Shown: in pieces, positions 36,040-44,392 of the stretch | Layout: every line of letters begins with the position of its first letter | How positions within the stretch are numbered: the stretch's first letter is position 1 | Source: Verrucomicrobiia bacterium DG1235 | GTDB taxonomy: Bacteria > Verrucomicrobiota > Verrucomicrobiia > Opitutales > Opitutaceae | Assembly (NCBI GenBank): GCA_000155695.1 | Contig: DS990592.1 | Coordinates: forward strand, 3,534,335 to 3,598,334 | Reading direction: 5' to 3' | DNA: 64,000 nucleotides | The notes under the pieces: model-generated | Seen by the model: only the letters and a program-made list of their open reading frames with translations | Told to the model about the DNA's origin: nothing | Database searches by the model: none | Position numbers and translations under genes: made by a program

Positions 36040-37170
36040 ATGAGCGAAGCACCAAAGAAAAGAGGCGTATTCAACATCTACATACTGGATGATAATTCAT
36101 CCACTCGCAACATCGCTAAGCAAAGCCTCGAGCAAAACCTCCCCTGCTCCGTAACGCTTTTCTCGGATCTGCCTAGCCTCCTCTCCCAGGTTCCCACGCT
36201 CGCCCCCGACCTCATTCTCCTCGAAGACAATCAAGGCGATGACCAAGGAATCACCTCCTGCGAAACGATTAAGAAAGCCCCCATCACTAAAAACATTCCC
36301 GTCTTCTTCCTCTCCGCAAAAAAAGACCCCTCCAGACGCGTCGCAGCCCTCAAGGCGGGAGGCGTCGACTTCCTCATCAAACCTTTCTACCCAGAGGAAC
36401 TCGTCGCCAGAGTCCGGATACATATAAACATGCACCGACTCCGACTCGAAAACATCGCACAAATCGCCGAGCAAAAAGCTCTCCTTCGCGTCCTCTGCCA
36501 CGATCTAGTCAATCCCATCTTCGCAGCCCACAGCCTGCTCGACCTAAAACTTAGCCTCGGCAAGCCCGTCGAAGAAAGCACTCTAAAAAGCGTGCTCAGC
36601 TGCTGCCAAAGCGCCCTCGATATCGTCACCCACGTGCGAGAAGAACACTCGCTCGTCAAAACCAACAAACAATTTAAAAGCGAGAGCACCAACGTTGCCG
36701 AAGCCCTCGATGAATCCAGAAGCACCCTCTCCGAGCGCCTCGGCCAAAAGAAGATCGAGTTAAAAATCGACTGCGAACCCGAGCTCCAACTCGAGATCAA
36801 ACGCGTCGTCCTCGTTCACAACATCATCAACAATCTCCTCACCAACGCCATCAAGTTCTCCCACGAAGGCAGCTCCATCGAAATCGTCGCCCGCTCTACC
36901 GAAGAAGGAGCACAGCGATTCTGCATCATCGAAGTCCGCGACCACGGCATAGGAATGCCACAAGAAATTCTCCAAAAAGTCTTCAAGGACGCCGCCAAAA
37001 CCTCCCGCCAAGGCACCGCCAACGAGAGCGGAACCGGTTTCGGCATGCCCCTCGTCAAACGCTACGTCGAAAAGTGCGGCGGAGCCATCTCCCTAAAGTC
37101 CGTCGAAGCAAGCAGCGAAACAGCTCACGGCGAAGCGGGCACCACCGTCAAGCTCACCTTCCCGCTGTAA
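36040..37170 (+). CDS. Receiver-histidine kinase hybrid with Glu at the phosphoacceptor site
   Basis: Protein of 376 residues, without TM segments. Residues about 10-130 are a receiver domain with acidic Asp17/Asp18, Ser92 and Lys114 in place. At the acceptor position the sequence is LILLEDNQ, so Glu62 replaces the usual Asp. Residues 145-215 are the dimerisation/phosphoacceptor region with His154 in VLCHDLVNPI. The ATPase domain follows: N box NIINNLLTNAIKFS, G1 DHGIGMP, G2 GTGFGMPL. The kinase looks active, while the receiver may be locked in an active-like state. The start is the ATG two bases after the HDOD stop. Confidence 0.9.
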   Translation: MSEAPKKRGVFNIYILDDNSSTRNIAKQSLEQNLPCSVTLFSDLPSLLSQVPTLAPDLILLEDNQGDDQGITSCETIKKAPITKNIPVFFLSAKKDPSRRVAALKAGGVDFLIKPFYPEELVARVRIHINMHRLRLENIAQIAEQKALLRVLCHDLVNPIFAAHSLLDLKLSLGKPVEESTLKSVLSCCQSALDIVTHVREEHSLVKTNKQFKSESTNVAEALDESRSTLSERLGQKKIELKIDCEPELQLEIKRVVLVHNIINNLLTNAIKFSHEGSSIEIVARSTEEGAQRFCIIEVRDHGIGMPQEILQKVFKDAAKTSRQGTANESGTGFGMPLVKRYVEKCGGAISLKSVEASSETAHGEAGTTVKLTFPL

Positions 37171-37547
37171 CCGCTCGCATCAGAACGTTCAGCCCGTCCT
37201 CAGAAAACGTACTTGAGCCGCGATCTCCTGCCTCAAAGCAAAATCTGGAGCCATCTGCTCAGAAGCCCGGCGAATTTCCTATACTTCGGGACGGCTTAAA
37301 ATAGATTCATCGCCAAACACAGTGGAAATAAGATCCACCCGGAGGGCGTCACTCTTGCTATCTTGAATCCTCCCGAAAGAGGCACATCGCTATCCAGACC
37401 ACTCAATCCAGCCGCAAACACACAACCCCATTCGAATCCTGCTGGCCGAAGGCCACCCTGTTCCGGCCAAAGGCCGGATCTCTGTTAAAACAGTTCATCC
37501 CCGTCCACTCGATTTGACGATGAACCTTAAAATAGCTTGCCCGCCCT
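37171..37547. other. 377-bp gap before radD
   Basis: No gene seen. It contains the dispersed palindromic element at 37435-37491 and presumably the radD promoter. The remainder shows nothing recognisable. Confidence 0.6.
37435..37491. repeat. Dispersed palindromic element, related to the 186-bp repeat
   Basis: Begins AATCCTGCTGGCCGAAGGCC and ends in TCTGTTAAAAC. It aligns well with 5775-5820 and 5956-6006 inside the tandem repeat (AATCCTGCTCGCCCAAGGCG, ending CCTGTTGAAAC). Two nested inverted repeats are inside: GGCCGAAGGCC and CCGGCCAAAGGCCGG. Confidence 0.75.
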
Positions 37548-39284
37548 ATGTACAAACTCAGAACCTACCAACAGGAAGCTGTTGATAGCACCCTCAACCA
37601 CTTTAGGCGAAAGCGTACCCCCGCGGTAATCGTTTTGCCTACAGGCGCAGGTAAGAGTTTGGTCATCGCTGAATTGGCTAAGATCGCCAAAGGACGCGTC
37701 CTAGTACTCGCTCACGTCAAAGAATTGGTAGAGCAAAACCACCTGAAGTATGAAAGCTATGGCCTGCAAGCAGGGATCTATTCAGCGGGCTTGAATCAAA
37801 AGAATGGCGAGCGAAAAGTTATATTCGGCAGCATCCAATCAGTCGCCAATGCCAGCGATGACTTCTTTGAAGACTTTACCCTTCTCGTAATCGACGAATG
37901 CCACCGAGTCGGCCTCGAACCTGACAGCCAGTACGCTAAAGTAATCAAACGGCTGAAACTGAATAATAGCCGTATCTGTATATTAGGCCTTACCGCCACC
38001 CCTTACCGCCTAGGACTAGGCTGGATATACAACTACGCAATCCGTGGAGAACTGAAAACCCAGGAACTTCGTTTCTTCAAGCAATGCATCTATGATCTAC
38101 CGCTTGAGTATATGATAAAAAATAAATACCTTACTCCACCCGTTAAGGTAGATATCCCGGTAACATCGTACGACTTCTCCGAGCTCACAGAAGGCGGCAG
38201 TGCCTACACCATGACTCAACTCGAAGAAGTGCTCCACCAGCAAAGACGCCTCACGCCCCTAATTATCAAAAATATTGTCGATATTACAGATAGCTATCAA
38301 CGACAGGGCGTCATGATTTTTAGCTCCACCGTGAAGCACGCCCAAGAGATTATGAAAACCCTTCCACAGGGGCAAGCTCGACTCATCCTCGGAGAAACCG
38401 AAGACAGCGAGCGCGATCAGATCATCAACGATTTCAAAAACAAAGCATTCAAGTATCTCGTAAACGTTTCGGTCCTAACAACCGGCTTCGATGCCGCCCA
38501 TGTCGACGTGATCGCTATCCTCCGCCCGACAGAATCGATCAGCCTATATCAGCAAATTATCGGCCGTGGCCTTCGCTTGGATACCGGTAAAAAAGACTGC
38601 CTCGTTTTAGACTACACTGGGATGGGACACAGCATATTCAGTCCTGAGATTGGCGAAAAGAAAACGGTATCCGAATCAGTCGCCGTACAGGTGCCATGCC
38701 CTGAGTGTGGCTTTATAAACGATTTCTGGGGTATCCTCGATGACGATGGACATATCATCGAGCACTTTGGACGCAAATGTCGCGGAGGTAATCAAAACCC
38801 GGATACATACGAGTTCACGCCTTGCGGCTACCGCTTCCGTTTCAAGGTCTGCGAACAGTGTTCAGCCGAAAACGATATCACTGCACGCGAGTGCAGAAAA
38901 TGTGGCAATGTGCTGATCGATCCCGACACAAAACTCAAACAGGCGAAACTCTCTAAAGACGCCCATGTGCTCACGCCGGATTCGATCGAAATGCTCGAGC
39001 GATTCGACAAAAACGGAAACCCTTACCTGCAGGTAAAGTACTACGACTACGATGCTCGCTTTCTGGCCGAAATCCACTACCTCAACAATCAAACGAGCAT
39101 AAAGAAGTTTAATATCAACTTTTTGCGATCACATCTGAAAAGGCCTGAAATGAAGCTCAATATCAGCTCAGTTGGCGAAATTATACAAATGCAGCCACAA
39201 CTCAGAATGCCTTCCTTCGTCATCGGCCGCAAACAAGAGAAGTTTTGGAAGATTACAGAAAAAATATTCAGCGAGGAGCTTTGA
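37548..39284 (+). CDS. radD: RadD-like superfamily 2 helicase
   Basis: Protein of 578 residues, close to the 586 of E. coli RadD (YejH), which acts in recombination repair and double-strand break tolerance. Motif I is LPTGAGKS (about 30-37), motif II DECH, motif III LTATP, and motif [14 protein letters not shown] Cys-rich region at about 383-468 has several CxxC pairs (CPEC, CGY, CEQC, CRKC) for a zinc finger, as in RadD. The gene is visibly less GC-rich and uses more A/T-ending codons than its neighbours, which may reflect transfer. Confidence 0.88.
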   Translation: MYKLRTYQQEAVDSTLNHFRRKRTPAVIVLPTGAGKSLVIAELAKIAKGRVLVLAHVKELVEQNHLKYESYGLQAGIYSAGLNQKNGERKVIFGSIQSVANASDDFFEDFTLLVIDECHRVGLEPDSQYAKVIKRLKLNNSRICILGLTATPYRLGLGWIYNYAIRGELKTQELRFFKQCIYDLPLEYMIKNKYLTPPVKVDIPVTSYDFSELTEGGSAYTMTQLEEVLHQQRRLTPLIIKNIVDITDSYQRQGVMIFSSTVKHAQEIMKTLPQGQARLILGETEDSERDQIINDFKNKAFKYLVNVSVLTTGFDAAHVDVIAILRPTESISLYQQIIGRGLRLDTGKKDCLVLDYTGMGHSIFSPEIGEKKTVSESVAVQVPCPECGFINDFWGILDDDGHIIEHFGRKCRGGNQNPDTYEFTPCGYRFRFKVCEQCSAENDITARECRKCGNVLIDPDTKLKQAKLSKDAHVLTPDSIEMLERFDKNGNPYLQVKYYDYDARFLAEIHYLNNQTSIKKFNINFLRSHLKRPEMKLNISSVGEIIQMQPQLRMPSFVIGRKQEKFWKITEKIFSEEL

Positions 39285-39371
39285 TCAGAACCTCGCAACT
39301 TAGCTTCCTAAAGCCTAGCTCGCTCTTCGGAACATCCCAAAATAGCTGAGTTATCTGTTGCTAAAAAACAA

Positions 39372-39986
39372 CTAACCCAGACGCAAGGACCTCAGCTTCT
39401 CCGCCTTCCAGATATTGAGCACGGCTTCGTAGTCCTCATCCTTCGACTTGGTCACGATCACATAGTCAAACTCCGGCCAAAGCTCCACTTCCTTGATCGC
39501 CGTCTGCACGCGACGCTCGATCTCCTCCTCGTCGTCCTTGCCGCGTCCGCGTAAACGCTCGCGCACGACCTCCAAATCCGGAGGCAATATAAAAACCGTC
39601 ACCAAACGCTTACTGAGCAGTTCGTCCTCCTGCGCCGCCGCTCGAATGTTCGCCACGCCCTGCACATCGACATTCATTACAAGGTCAATACTCTCGGCGA
39701 GCTTTTCCTGTATCACGCTCTTCAATACGCCGTAGCGATTGGTATGAACCTTCGCCCACTCGAGAAAGGCTCCCGTATTGATGGCGCGATCAAATTGTTC
39801 GTCGTCAAGAAAGTGGTAGTCGACTCCGTCCTTCTCTCCCTCGCGTGGCTGCCGCGTCGTGCACGTGACCACCCGCTCGACCTTCTCCGCCTCTGCTACC
39901 ATACGCTCGCAAAGCGTGGTCTTCCCGCTGCCGGCCGGACCGGCGAGCACGAGCAAGAGCGATACATTGTCCTTCGGAGTCGTCAT
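39372..39986 (-). CDS. gmk: Guanylate kinase
   Basis: Enzyme of 204 residues converting GMP to GDP. The P-loop is GPAGSGKTT, and the GMP-binding region has TRQPREGEKDGVDYHFLDDE and EWAKVHTNRYG. NVDVQGVANIR and the late Arg-rich lid (RLRGRGKDDEEEIERR) complete the family pattern. It starts at MTTPKDN, five bases after the upstream membrane gene stop. It ends the operon from the TPR gene at 43391. Confidence 0.95.
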   Translation of the reverse strand: MTTPKDNVSLLLVLAGPAGSGKTTLCERMVAEAEKVERVVTCTTRQPREGEKDGVDYHFLDDEQFDRAINTGAFLEWAKVHTNRYGVLKSVIQEKLAESIDLVMNVDVQGVANIRAAAQEDELLSKRLVTVFILPPDLEVVRERLRGRGKDDEEEIERRVQTAIKEVELWPEFDYVIVTKSKDEDYEAVLNIWKAEKLRSLRLG

Positions 39987-39990
39987 CAGC

Positions 39991-40536
39991 CTAGAATGAA
40001 AATGCGATGCCGCAGAGCACCGCCCCATAAAGCGTCAAAACCAGCGAAAGACCCTTCGCCCGAGACTCCATCGCAAACGCCCACGTGAAAAAATCGCGAA
40101 CGCGATAAGGAGCATAGGCAAGGTAAAGAGCCAGGGCGATTCCTAGATAAACCGGAGCCACCATCAGAAGCCTCAAAGGCTCGTCGTAACGCATCCACGC
40201 GCTATCGACCATTATGTCCGCAAAAAACAAATACAAAATAGTAGACGCTCGCACCGAAAGAAAATCCGAAGCGTACTTGAAACTCAACAACCCAAGAACG
40301 CCGAAACCGATCAGAATATACTGCTTATAGTCGCCATAGTCCATCGCGCCGAGATTCCACACCTTCCAGCCGGTCCAAGCCATCGCCAGAATCATCAACA
40401 CCTTGCCCGCCTGCCCCGAACGCGGAAAATTGCGAGCCATCGCCGAGACGGGCTTGTACTTGAGGAGAAGACTGCCGCCAGCGGCGAGCAGGATGAGCCC
40501 GAAAACAAGGGTCGATTGAGTAAGGCTTAGTTCCAC
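39991..40536 (-). CDS. Membrane protein of unknown function
   Basis: Protein of about 181 residues with five or six TM helices (near residues 6-24, 43-60, 73-90, 98-115, 129-148, 160-178). No family recognised. There is no ATG; the GTG at 40536 is chosen because it lies 19 bp after the miaB stop and precedes the first helix. A TTG at 40575 would overlap the miaB end. It is wedged between miaB and gmk in the same operon. Confidence 0.7.
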   Translation of the reverse strand: MELSLTQSTLVFGLILLAAGGSLLLKYKPVSAMARNFPRSGQAGKVLMILAMAWTGWKVWNLGAMDYGDYKQYILIGFGVLGLLSFKYASDFLSVRASTILYLFFADIMVDSAWMRYDEPLRLLMVAPVYLGIALALYLAYAPYRVRDFFTWAFAMESRAKGLSLVLTLYGAVLCGIAFSF

Positions 40537-40555
40537 GTTGCTGATCAGAAAAGGT

Positions 40556-41917
40556 TTAGGCTTCCACGCCCGCAAGCACCAAGTCGCCGTAAACGGTGCT
40601 AGCTGTCGCCCGATCGATCTTCAGATCCACCAGCTGCCCCACTAGACGCTCGTTCGCGTCGAAAATCGCATTTCGCCAGCCACGCGTGTGGCCGACGTAC
40701 TTGTCGCCCTTCTTCGCCGGACCTTCCACCAGCACCTGCTCGGTCGTACCGACCAAGCCCTCGTTGCGAGCGAGCGAATGCTTGTGCAGCAGATCGAGCA
40801 GCACCTGATTGCGACGCTCCTTCTCCTCCTGCGGAATCTGGTCAGGCATCGTCTCGGCAGGCGTGCCAGTACGAATGCTGTACTTGAAAATATAGGCCAT
40901 ATCGAAGGCAATATCGTCAAACATCGCCGCCGTCTCGTTAAAGTCCGCCTCCGTCTCGCCGGGAAATCCAACGATGATATCTGTCGAAAAATACATGCTC
41001 GGCACCATGGCCCGAAGCGAATCCACGATCTCGCGATAACGCTCCTTCGTGTAAGGACGGTTCATCGCTCGCAAGGTCTTGTTGCAGCCCGCCTGCAACG
41101 GCAGATGCACATACTCGCAAAGCTTGGAAAGATCGCGATACGCCTCCACCAAGTCCTGCTTGAAACCGCGCGGATGTGGCGAAGTGAAGCGAATGCGCTC
41201 GATCCCCGGGATCTCCTCGATCTTCTCCAGCAGCTGCACAAACGGCGACTTCCCATTCACCACCGGAAAATCGCGACGCCCGTAGCTCGTCACGATCTGC
41301 CCGAGCAATGTAATTTCCTTCACCCCGCTCTCGGCCAATCCAATCACCTCGTCCACGATCTCCTGAATCGGACGCGCCCGCTCGCGGCCACGCGTCTTCG
41401 GCACGATGCAAAACGCGCAATTCATATTGCAACCCTGCATGATCGAAACGAAGGCCTGCACCTGCCCCTTCTTCCCGATGTGATCGCGAATCGTATTCTG
41501 CGAGCCCGCTTCCTCTCCCAGATCAAGGACCGAGCTAGGTCGCGGCCCCTGCCCGTTCATGCTCTGGATCATATTGTCCAAATGATCCGGCACCCGGTGA
41601 AACTTCTGAGTGCCCACCACCAGATCGAGGTCAGGCAAGCGATCGAAAAGCTCCGCACCGCGGTTCTGCGCCATGCAGCCCATCACCCCTATCAGGAAAT
41701 TCGGATTGTCCTTCTTATGCTTCTTCAGGTAACCGGCCTTGCCGATCGCCTTCTGCTCAGCCTGGTCGCGAACACTGCACGTGTTCAGCAGCACGACATC
41801 CGCATCATATTCAGTATCAACGATGCTGTAGCCACGATCCCGCAGAGACGAAGCCACTTGCTCGCTGTCCCGCTCGTTCATCTGGCAGCCGTAGGTCTTG
41901 ATATATACGCGATTCAT
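40556..41917 (-). CDS. miaB: tRNA-2-methylthio-N6-dimethylallyladenosine synthase
   Basis: Radical-SAM methylthiotransferase of 453 residues acting on i6A37 of tRNA. The N-terminal domain holds one [4Fe-4S] cluster with Cys11, Cys47 and Cys81 (YIKTYGCQMN, LLNTCSVR, MGCMAQ). The radical SAM cluster is CNMNCAFC with Cys163, Cys167 and Cys170. GQIVTSYG replaces the usual GQNVNSYG. A TRAM domain closes the protein. Start at MNRVYIKTYG; an ATG eight codons upstream is possible. No SD is obvious at either. Confidence 0.96.
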   Translation of the reverse strand: MNRVYIKTYGCQMNERDSEQVASSLRDRGYSIVDTEYDADVVLLNTCSVRDQAEQKAIGKAGYLKKHKKDNPNFLIGVMGCMAQNRGAELFDRLPDLDLVVGTQKFHRVPDHLDNMIQSMNGQGPRPSSVLDLGEEAGSQNTIRDHIGKKGQVQAFVSIMQGCNMNCAFCIVPKTRGRERARPIQEIVDEVIGLAESGVKEITLLGQIVTSYGRRDFPVVNGKSPFVQLLEKIEEIPGIERIRFTSPHPRGFKQDLVEAYRDLSKLCEYVHLPLQAGCNKTLRAMNRPYTKERYREIVDSLRAMVPSMYFSTDIIVGFPGETEADFNETAAMFDDIAFDMAYIFKYSIRTGTPAETMPDQIPQEEKERRNQVLLDLLHKHSLARNEGLVGTTEQVLVEGPAKKGDKYVGHTRGWRNAIFDANERLVGQLVDLKIDRATASTVYGDLVLAGVEA

Positions 41918-42017
41918 GGTCGAAAAGAGTTCAAACGCCATAGAGCCGAGAAGCCCAAGGTCAATGAAATCCTAAAAGTGGAGCCAGACTTCCCGGCTCG
42001 CCTTTCCCGCCGTAAAG

Positions 42018-42197
42018 CTACCCCTCCGGCTGGCCAGCTTCCTTCACTGCCTCCTCCAGCTGAGCAGGCTGCGAACGAGGCGGCTTCCCCTTGTTGGCAT
42101 TAATCATCTGCTGCACCGTGAAGGCGATCCCGCTCGCCAGCAGCACGCTGCCAAGCACCGCGGCCACCACTAACTTTCCATTTTTCTTGTTTCCCAT
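42018..42197 (-). CDS. Small single-pass membrane protein (59 aa)
   Basis: A 59-residue reading frame from ATG at 42197 to TAG at 42018. It begins MGNKKNGKLVVAAVLGSVLL, giving a basic N-terminus and one TM helix (about 9-28), followed by a short Pro/Glu-rich tail ending GQPEG. The basic-then-hydrophobic layout and the fit between the TPR gene and miaB on the same strand support a real gene. The function is unknown. No clear SD. Confidence 0.6.
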   Translation of the reverse strand: MGNKKNGKLVVAAVLGSVLLASGIAFTVQQMINANKGKPPRSQPAQLEEAVKEAGQPEG

Positions 42198-42242
42198 GAA
42201 CCCATGGATTCAGCGAACCGAACCCCGTATGACAATCGCAAT

Positions 42243-43391
42243 CTACCCGCCAGTCACTTCACCAATCCGTTTTCTTGCCGCATCCGCTGCCATCTTATTG
42301 CGATCCTCCGAGATTGAGCCCCACAAAGCCAGCGCCTCCCCGCGCTCCCCCAGACCGAGAAAGGCCTCCGCCCGCGCATACTCCGCCCAAGCCCCCTCTG
42401 GATCCAAAAACGCGTAGCGCTCCACAAAGGCCTCCGCCTTCCGCGAAATCTCAATCGTCAGCTCGAAACTCTGCGAACCCAAGGAACTCCACAGCAAGCT
42501 CGTCAACGTCTCCCCCTCGATCGCAGGAAACTCCGCCACACGCGCGCTGCTCATCACCAGCAAAGCCCGATCACGCGCCGCCGCCTGCTTCCCAAGCCCG
42601 CGCTCCAGCTCCGCCAAAGTCGACTGAAACTTCAGATTACTCGGAAACCGCTCCACCAGCTTCGCAAACTCGTCATGCGCCGCCTGACGATCCCCCTCCA
42701 ACTCGTACAAAATCCCCGCCAAATAATAGCCCGCGTCCACCCGCGTAAACAGCCCCTCGTCCCGCGCCTCCCGCATGTAAGCCATCCCCAGCTCCATATC
42801 CCCGCTAAAACGCATCAGAAACTTCAGCGGCTTCAGATAGCCGGGCGTCTTCGCCATATAGCAATTCGCCATGCCCAGCGGCATCTTCGCGTCATGGTAA
42901 TCCGGATACTCCGCCACCAGGCGCTTCATTATCTTCAAGCTCGAGCGCGACTTCCAAAACGCCGGCCACCAGCGATTGTGATCAACAAAGTAGATCACCT
43001 GCATCAGCTCCGCCATGCCCACCGCGAACTGGGCGTCCGGATCCTTTCGATGCTCCTTCAAATACGCCTCCGCCTTATCCAAAGCCGCCTCGGACCGCTC
43101 CTCGAACCGCTCCTTCAGCTCCCGGTCAAACCCCCGATAATCCTGCATCCAATACAGCCAGCCCGCCTCCAACAGCCCCGGCACCGGCGAGTCCGGAAAC
43201 TCCTCTCCCAAGCGCTTGATCTCCAACTCCACATTCGGATCCAAACGATAGCCCATCTCAATCACCCGCTCAATTCGCGACCGCTCGATATCGATAAACA
43301 AGGATTCCCCCGAAACCGCCACCACGCCCGCCAGCAGGCAGACGACCGACAAAACCAAACGAGCAGAATTCGAGAAGGAGAAGGGCAACAT
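42243..43391 (-). CDS. Secreted TPR-like protein
   Basis: Protein of 382 residues starting at MLPFSFSN, with a signal peptide ending near VVAVSGES. The mature part is alpha-helical with TPR-like helix pairs (for example EAALDKAEAYLKEHRKDPDA and KFQSTLAELERGLGKQAAAR). A conserved-looking WW patch (NRWWPAFWKSRSSLKIMKRL) is in the middle. No enzymatic motif. It is the first gene of the leftward unit leading to miaB and gmk. Confidence 0.75.
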   Translation of the reverse strand: MLPFSFSNSARLVLSVVCLLAGVVAVSGESLFIDIERSRIERVIEMGYRLDPNVELEIKRLGEEFPDSPVPGLLEAGWLYWMQDYRGFDRELKERFEERSEAALDKAEAYLKEHRKDPDAQFAVGMAELMQVIYFVDHNRWWPAFWKSRSSLKIMKRLVAEYPDYHDAKMPLGMANCYMAKTPGYLKPLKFLMRFSGDMELGMAYMREARDEGLFTRVDAGYYLAGILYELEGDRQAAHDEFAKLVERFPSNLKFQSTLAELERGLGKQAAARDRALLVMSSARVAEFPAIEGETLTSLLWSSLGSQSFELTIEISRKAEAFVERYAFLDPEGAWAEYARAEAFLGLGERGEALALWGSISEDRNKMAADAARKRIGEVTGG

Positions 43392-43472
43392 AATCAAATC
43401 GAACAAGAACCGACCCCCTTTGTCCAGCCCACCGCCAGCAAGTTCCAACCCCCCACCATTTCAACCTTTCCC

Positions 43473-43506
43473 CATCTGAGGTCATCTGAGTAATCTGTGG
43501 GCAAAG
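43473..43506. repeat. Short intergenic repeat, 'ATCTG..ATCTGTGGG' type
   Basis: ATCTGAGGTCATCTGAGTAA followed by TCTGTGGGCAAAG. The same logic of repeated short words ending in GTGGGCAAA or GTGGTT occurs at 49049-49142. It sits immediately before the cmoA start and has no match to a promoter. Confidence 0.6.
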
Positions 43507-43514
43507 CACCCATC

Positions 43515-44255
43515 ATGTCCGATCTCCCAACCAAGCAAGACCAAGTCTACGCCGACCCCCGCGCCCAAATCGACGCCTTCGCCTTCGACGCCCGCGTCGC
43601 CGCCGTCTTCGACGACATGATCCGCCGATCCGTCCCCGGCTACGGCATGACCCTCTCCCTCCTCGGCATCATCGCCCAACACTACGCCAAGCCCCACACC
43701 CGCATCTACGACCTCGGCTGCTCCCTCGGCGCCGGCACCCTCGCCATGGGCGCCAAACTCGACACCCCCGACGTCACCTTCGTCGGCGTCGACAACTCCA
43801 CCGCCATGCTCGACCGCTGCCGCCCAAACCTCGCACCCATCGCCGACCGCCACTCCCTCGAGCTGCTCTGCCAAAAAATCCAAGACACTCCCATCGAAAA
43901 CGCCTCCATCGTCGTCCTCAACTTCACCCTCCAGTTCATCCCCCAAGCCGAGCGCCTCGCCCTCCTCCAGCGCATCCACGCCGGACTCGCCCCCGGCGGC
44001 ATCCTCGTCCTCTCCGAGAAAATCCAGTTCGACGACCCACACATCCAGACCGACCTCACCACCCTGCACCACGACTTCAAACGCGCCAACGGCTACTCCG
44101 ACCTCGAGATCGCCCAAAAACGCAGCTCCCTCGAAAACGTCCTCATCCCCGAAACCATCCCCGCCCACGAAGCCCGCCTAAAAGAAGCCGGCTTCGCCCG
44201 CGACGAGATCTGGCTGCAAATCTTCAACTTCGCCTCCTTCCTCGCCTTCAAGTAA
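43515..44255 (+). CDS. cmoA: Carboxy-S-adenosyl-L-methionine synthase
   Basis: Enzyme of 246 residues making Cx-SAM from SAM and prephenate for tRNA wobble uridine modification. The SAM motif is IYDLGCSLGAGTLAM, followed by FVGVDNSTAMLDRC and VVLNFTLQFIP. The start is MSDLPTKQ, six codons inside the longer frame. cmoB follows 137 bp downstream on the same strand, giving the complete cmo5U34 pathway except CmoM. Confidence 0.95.
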   Translation: MSDLPTKQDQVYADPRAQIDAFAFDARVAAVFDDMIRRSVPGYGMTLSLLGIIAQHYAKPHTRIYDLGCSLGAGTLAMGAKLDTPDVTFVGVDNSTAMLDRCRPNLAPIADRHSLELLCQKIQDTPIENASIVVLNFTLQFIPQAERLALLQRIHAGLAPGGILVLSEKIQFDDPHIQTDLTTLHHDFKRANGYSDLEIAQKRSSLENVLIPETIPAHEARLKEAGFARDEIWLQIFNFASFLAFK

Positions 44256-44326
44256 GAACCACAACCCCGCTCATCAGAGCGGCCTCCTAAAAAAGGCGAT
44301 CACGCCGCCACTAATCACCTCTTAAA

Positions 44327-44354
44327 AATTCGCGTTCATTCGCGGTTAAAAACC
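44327..44354. repeat. Short intergenic repeat, 'TTCGCG..TTCGCGG' type
   Basis: AATTCGCGTTCATTCGCGGT followed by TAAAAACC, between cmoA and cmoB. It is the same family as the TTCGCGTCCATTCGC part of the 186-bp repeat and the TTCGTG words at 49 kb. Confidence 0.7.
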
Positions 44355-44392
44355 ACCACCCACACGACCTTCATCACTCATCCCTTCCCTCC

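Noticed and set aside
43482-44168. 228-codon open frame opposite cmoA
   Set aside because: Gly/Asp/Glu/Val-rich antisense; cmoA on the other strand is unambiguous.
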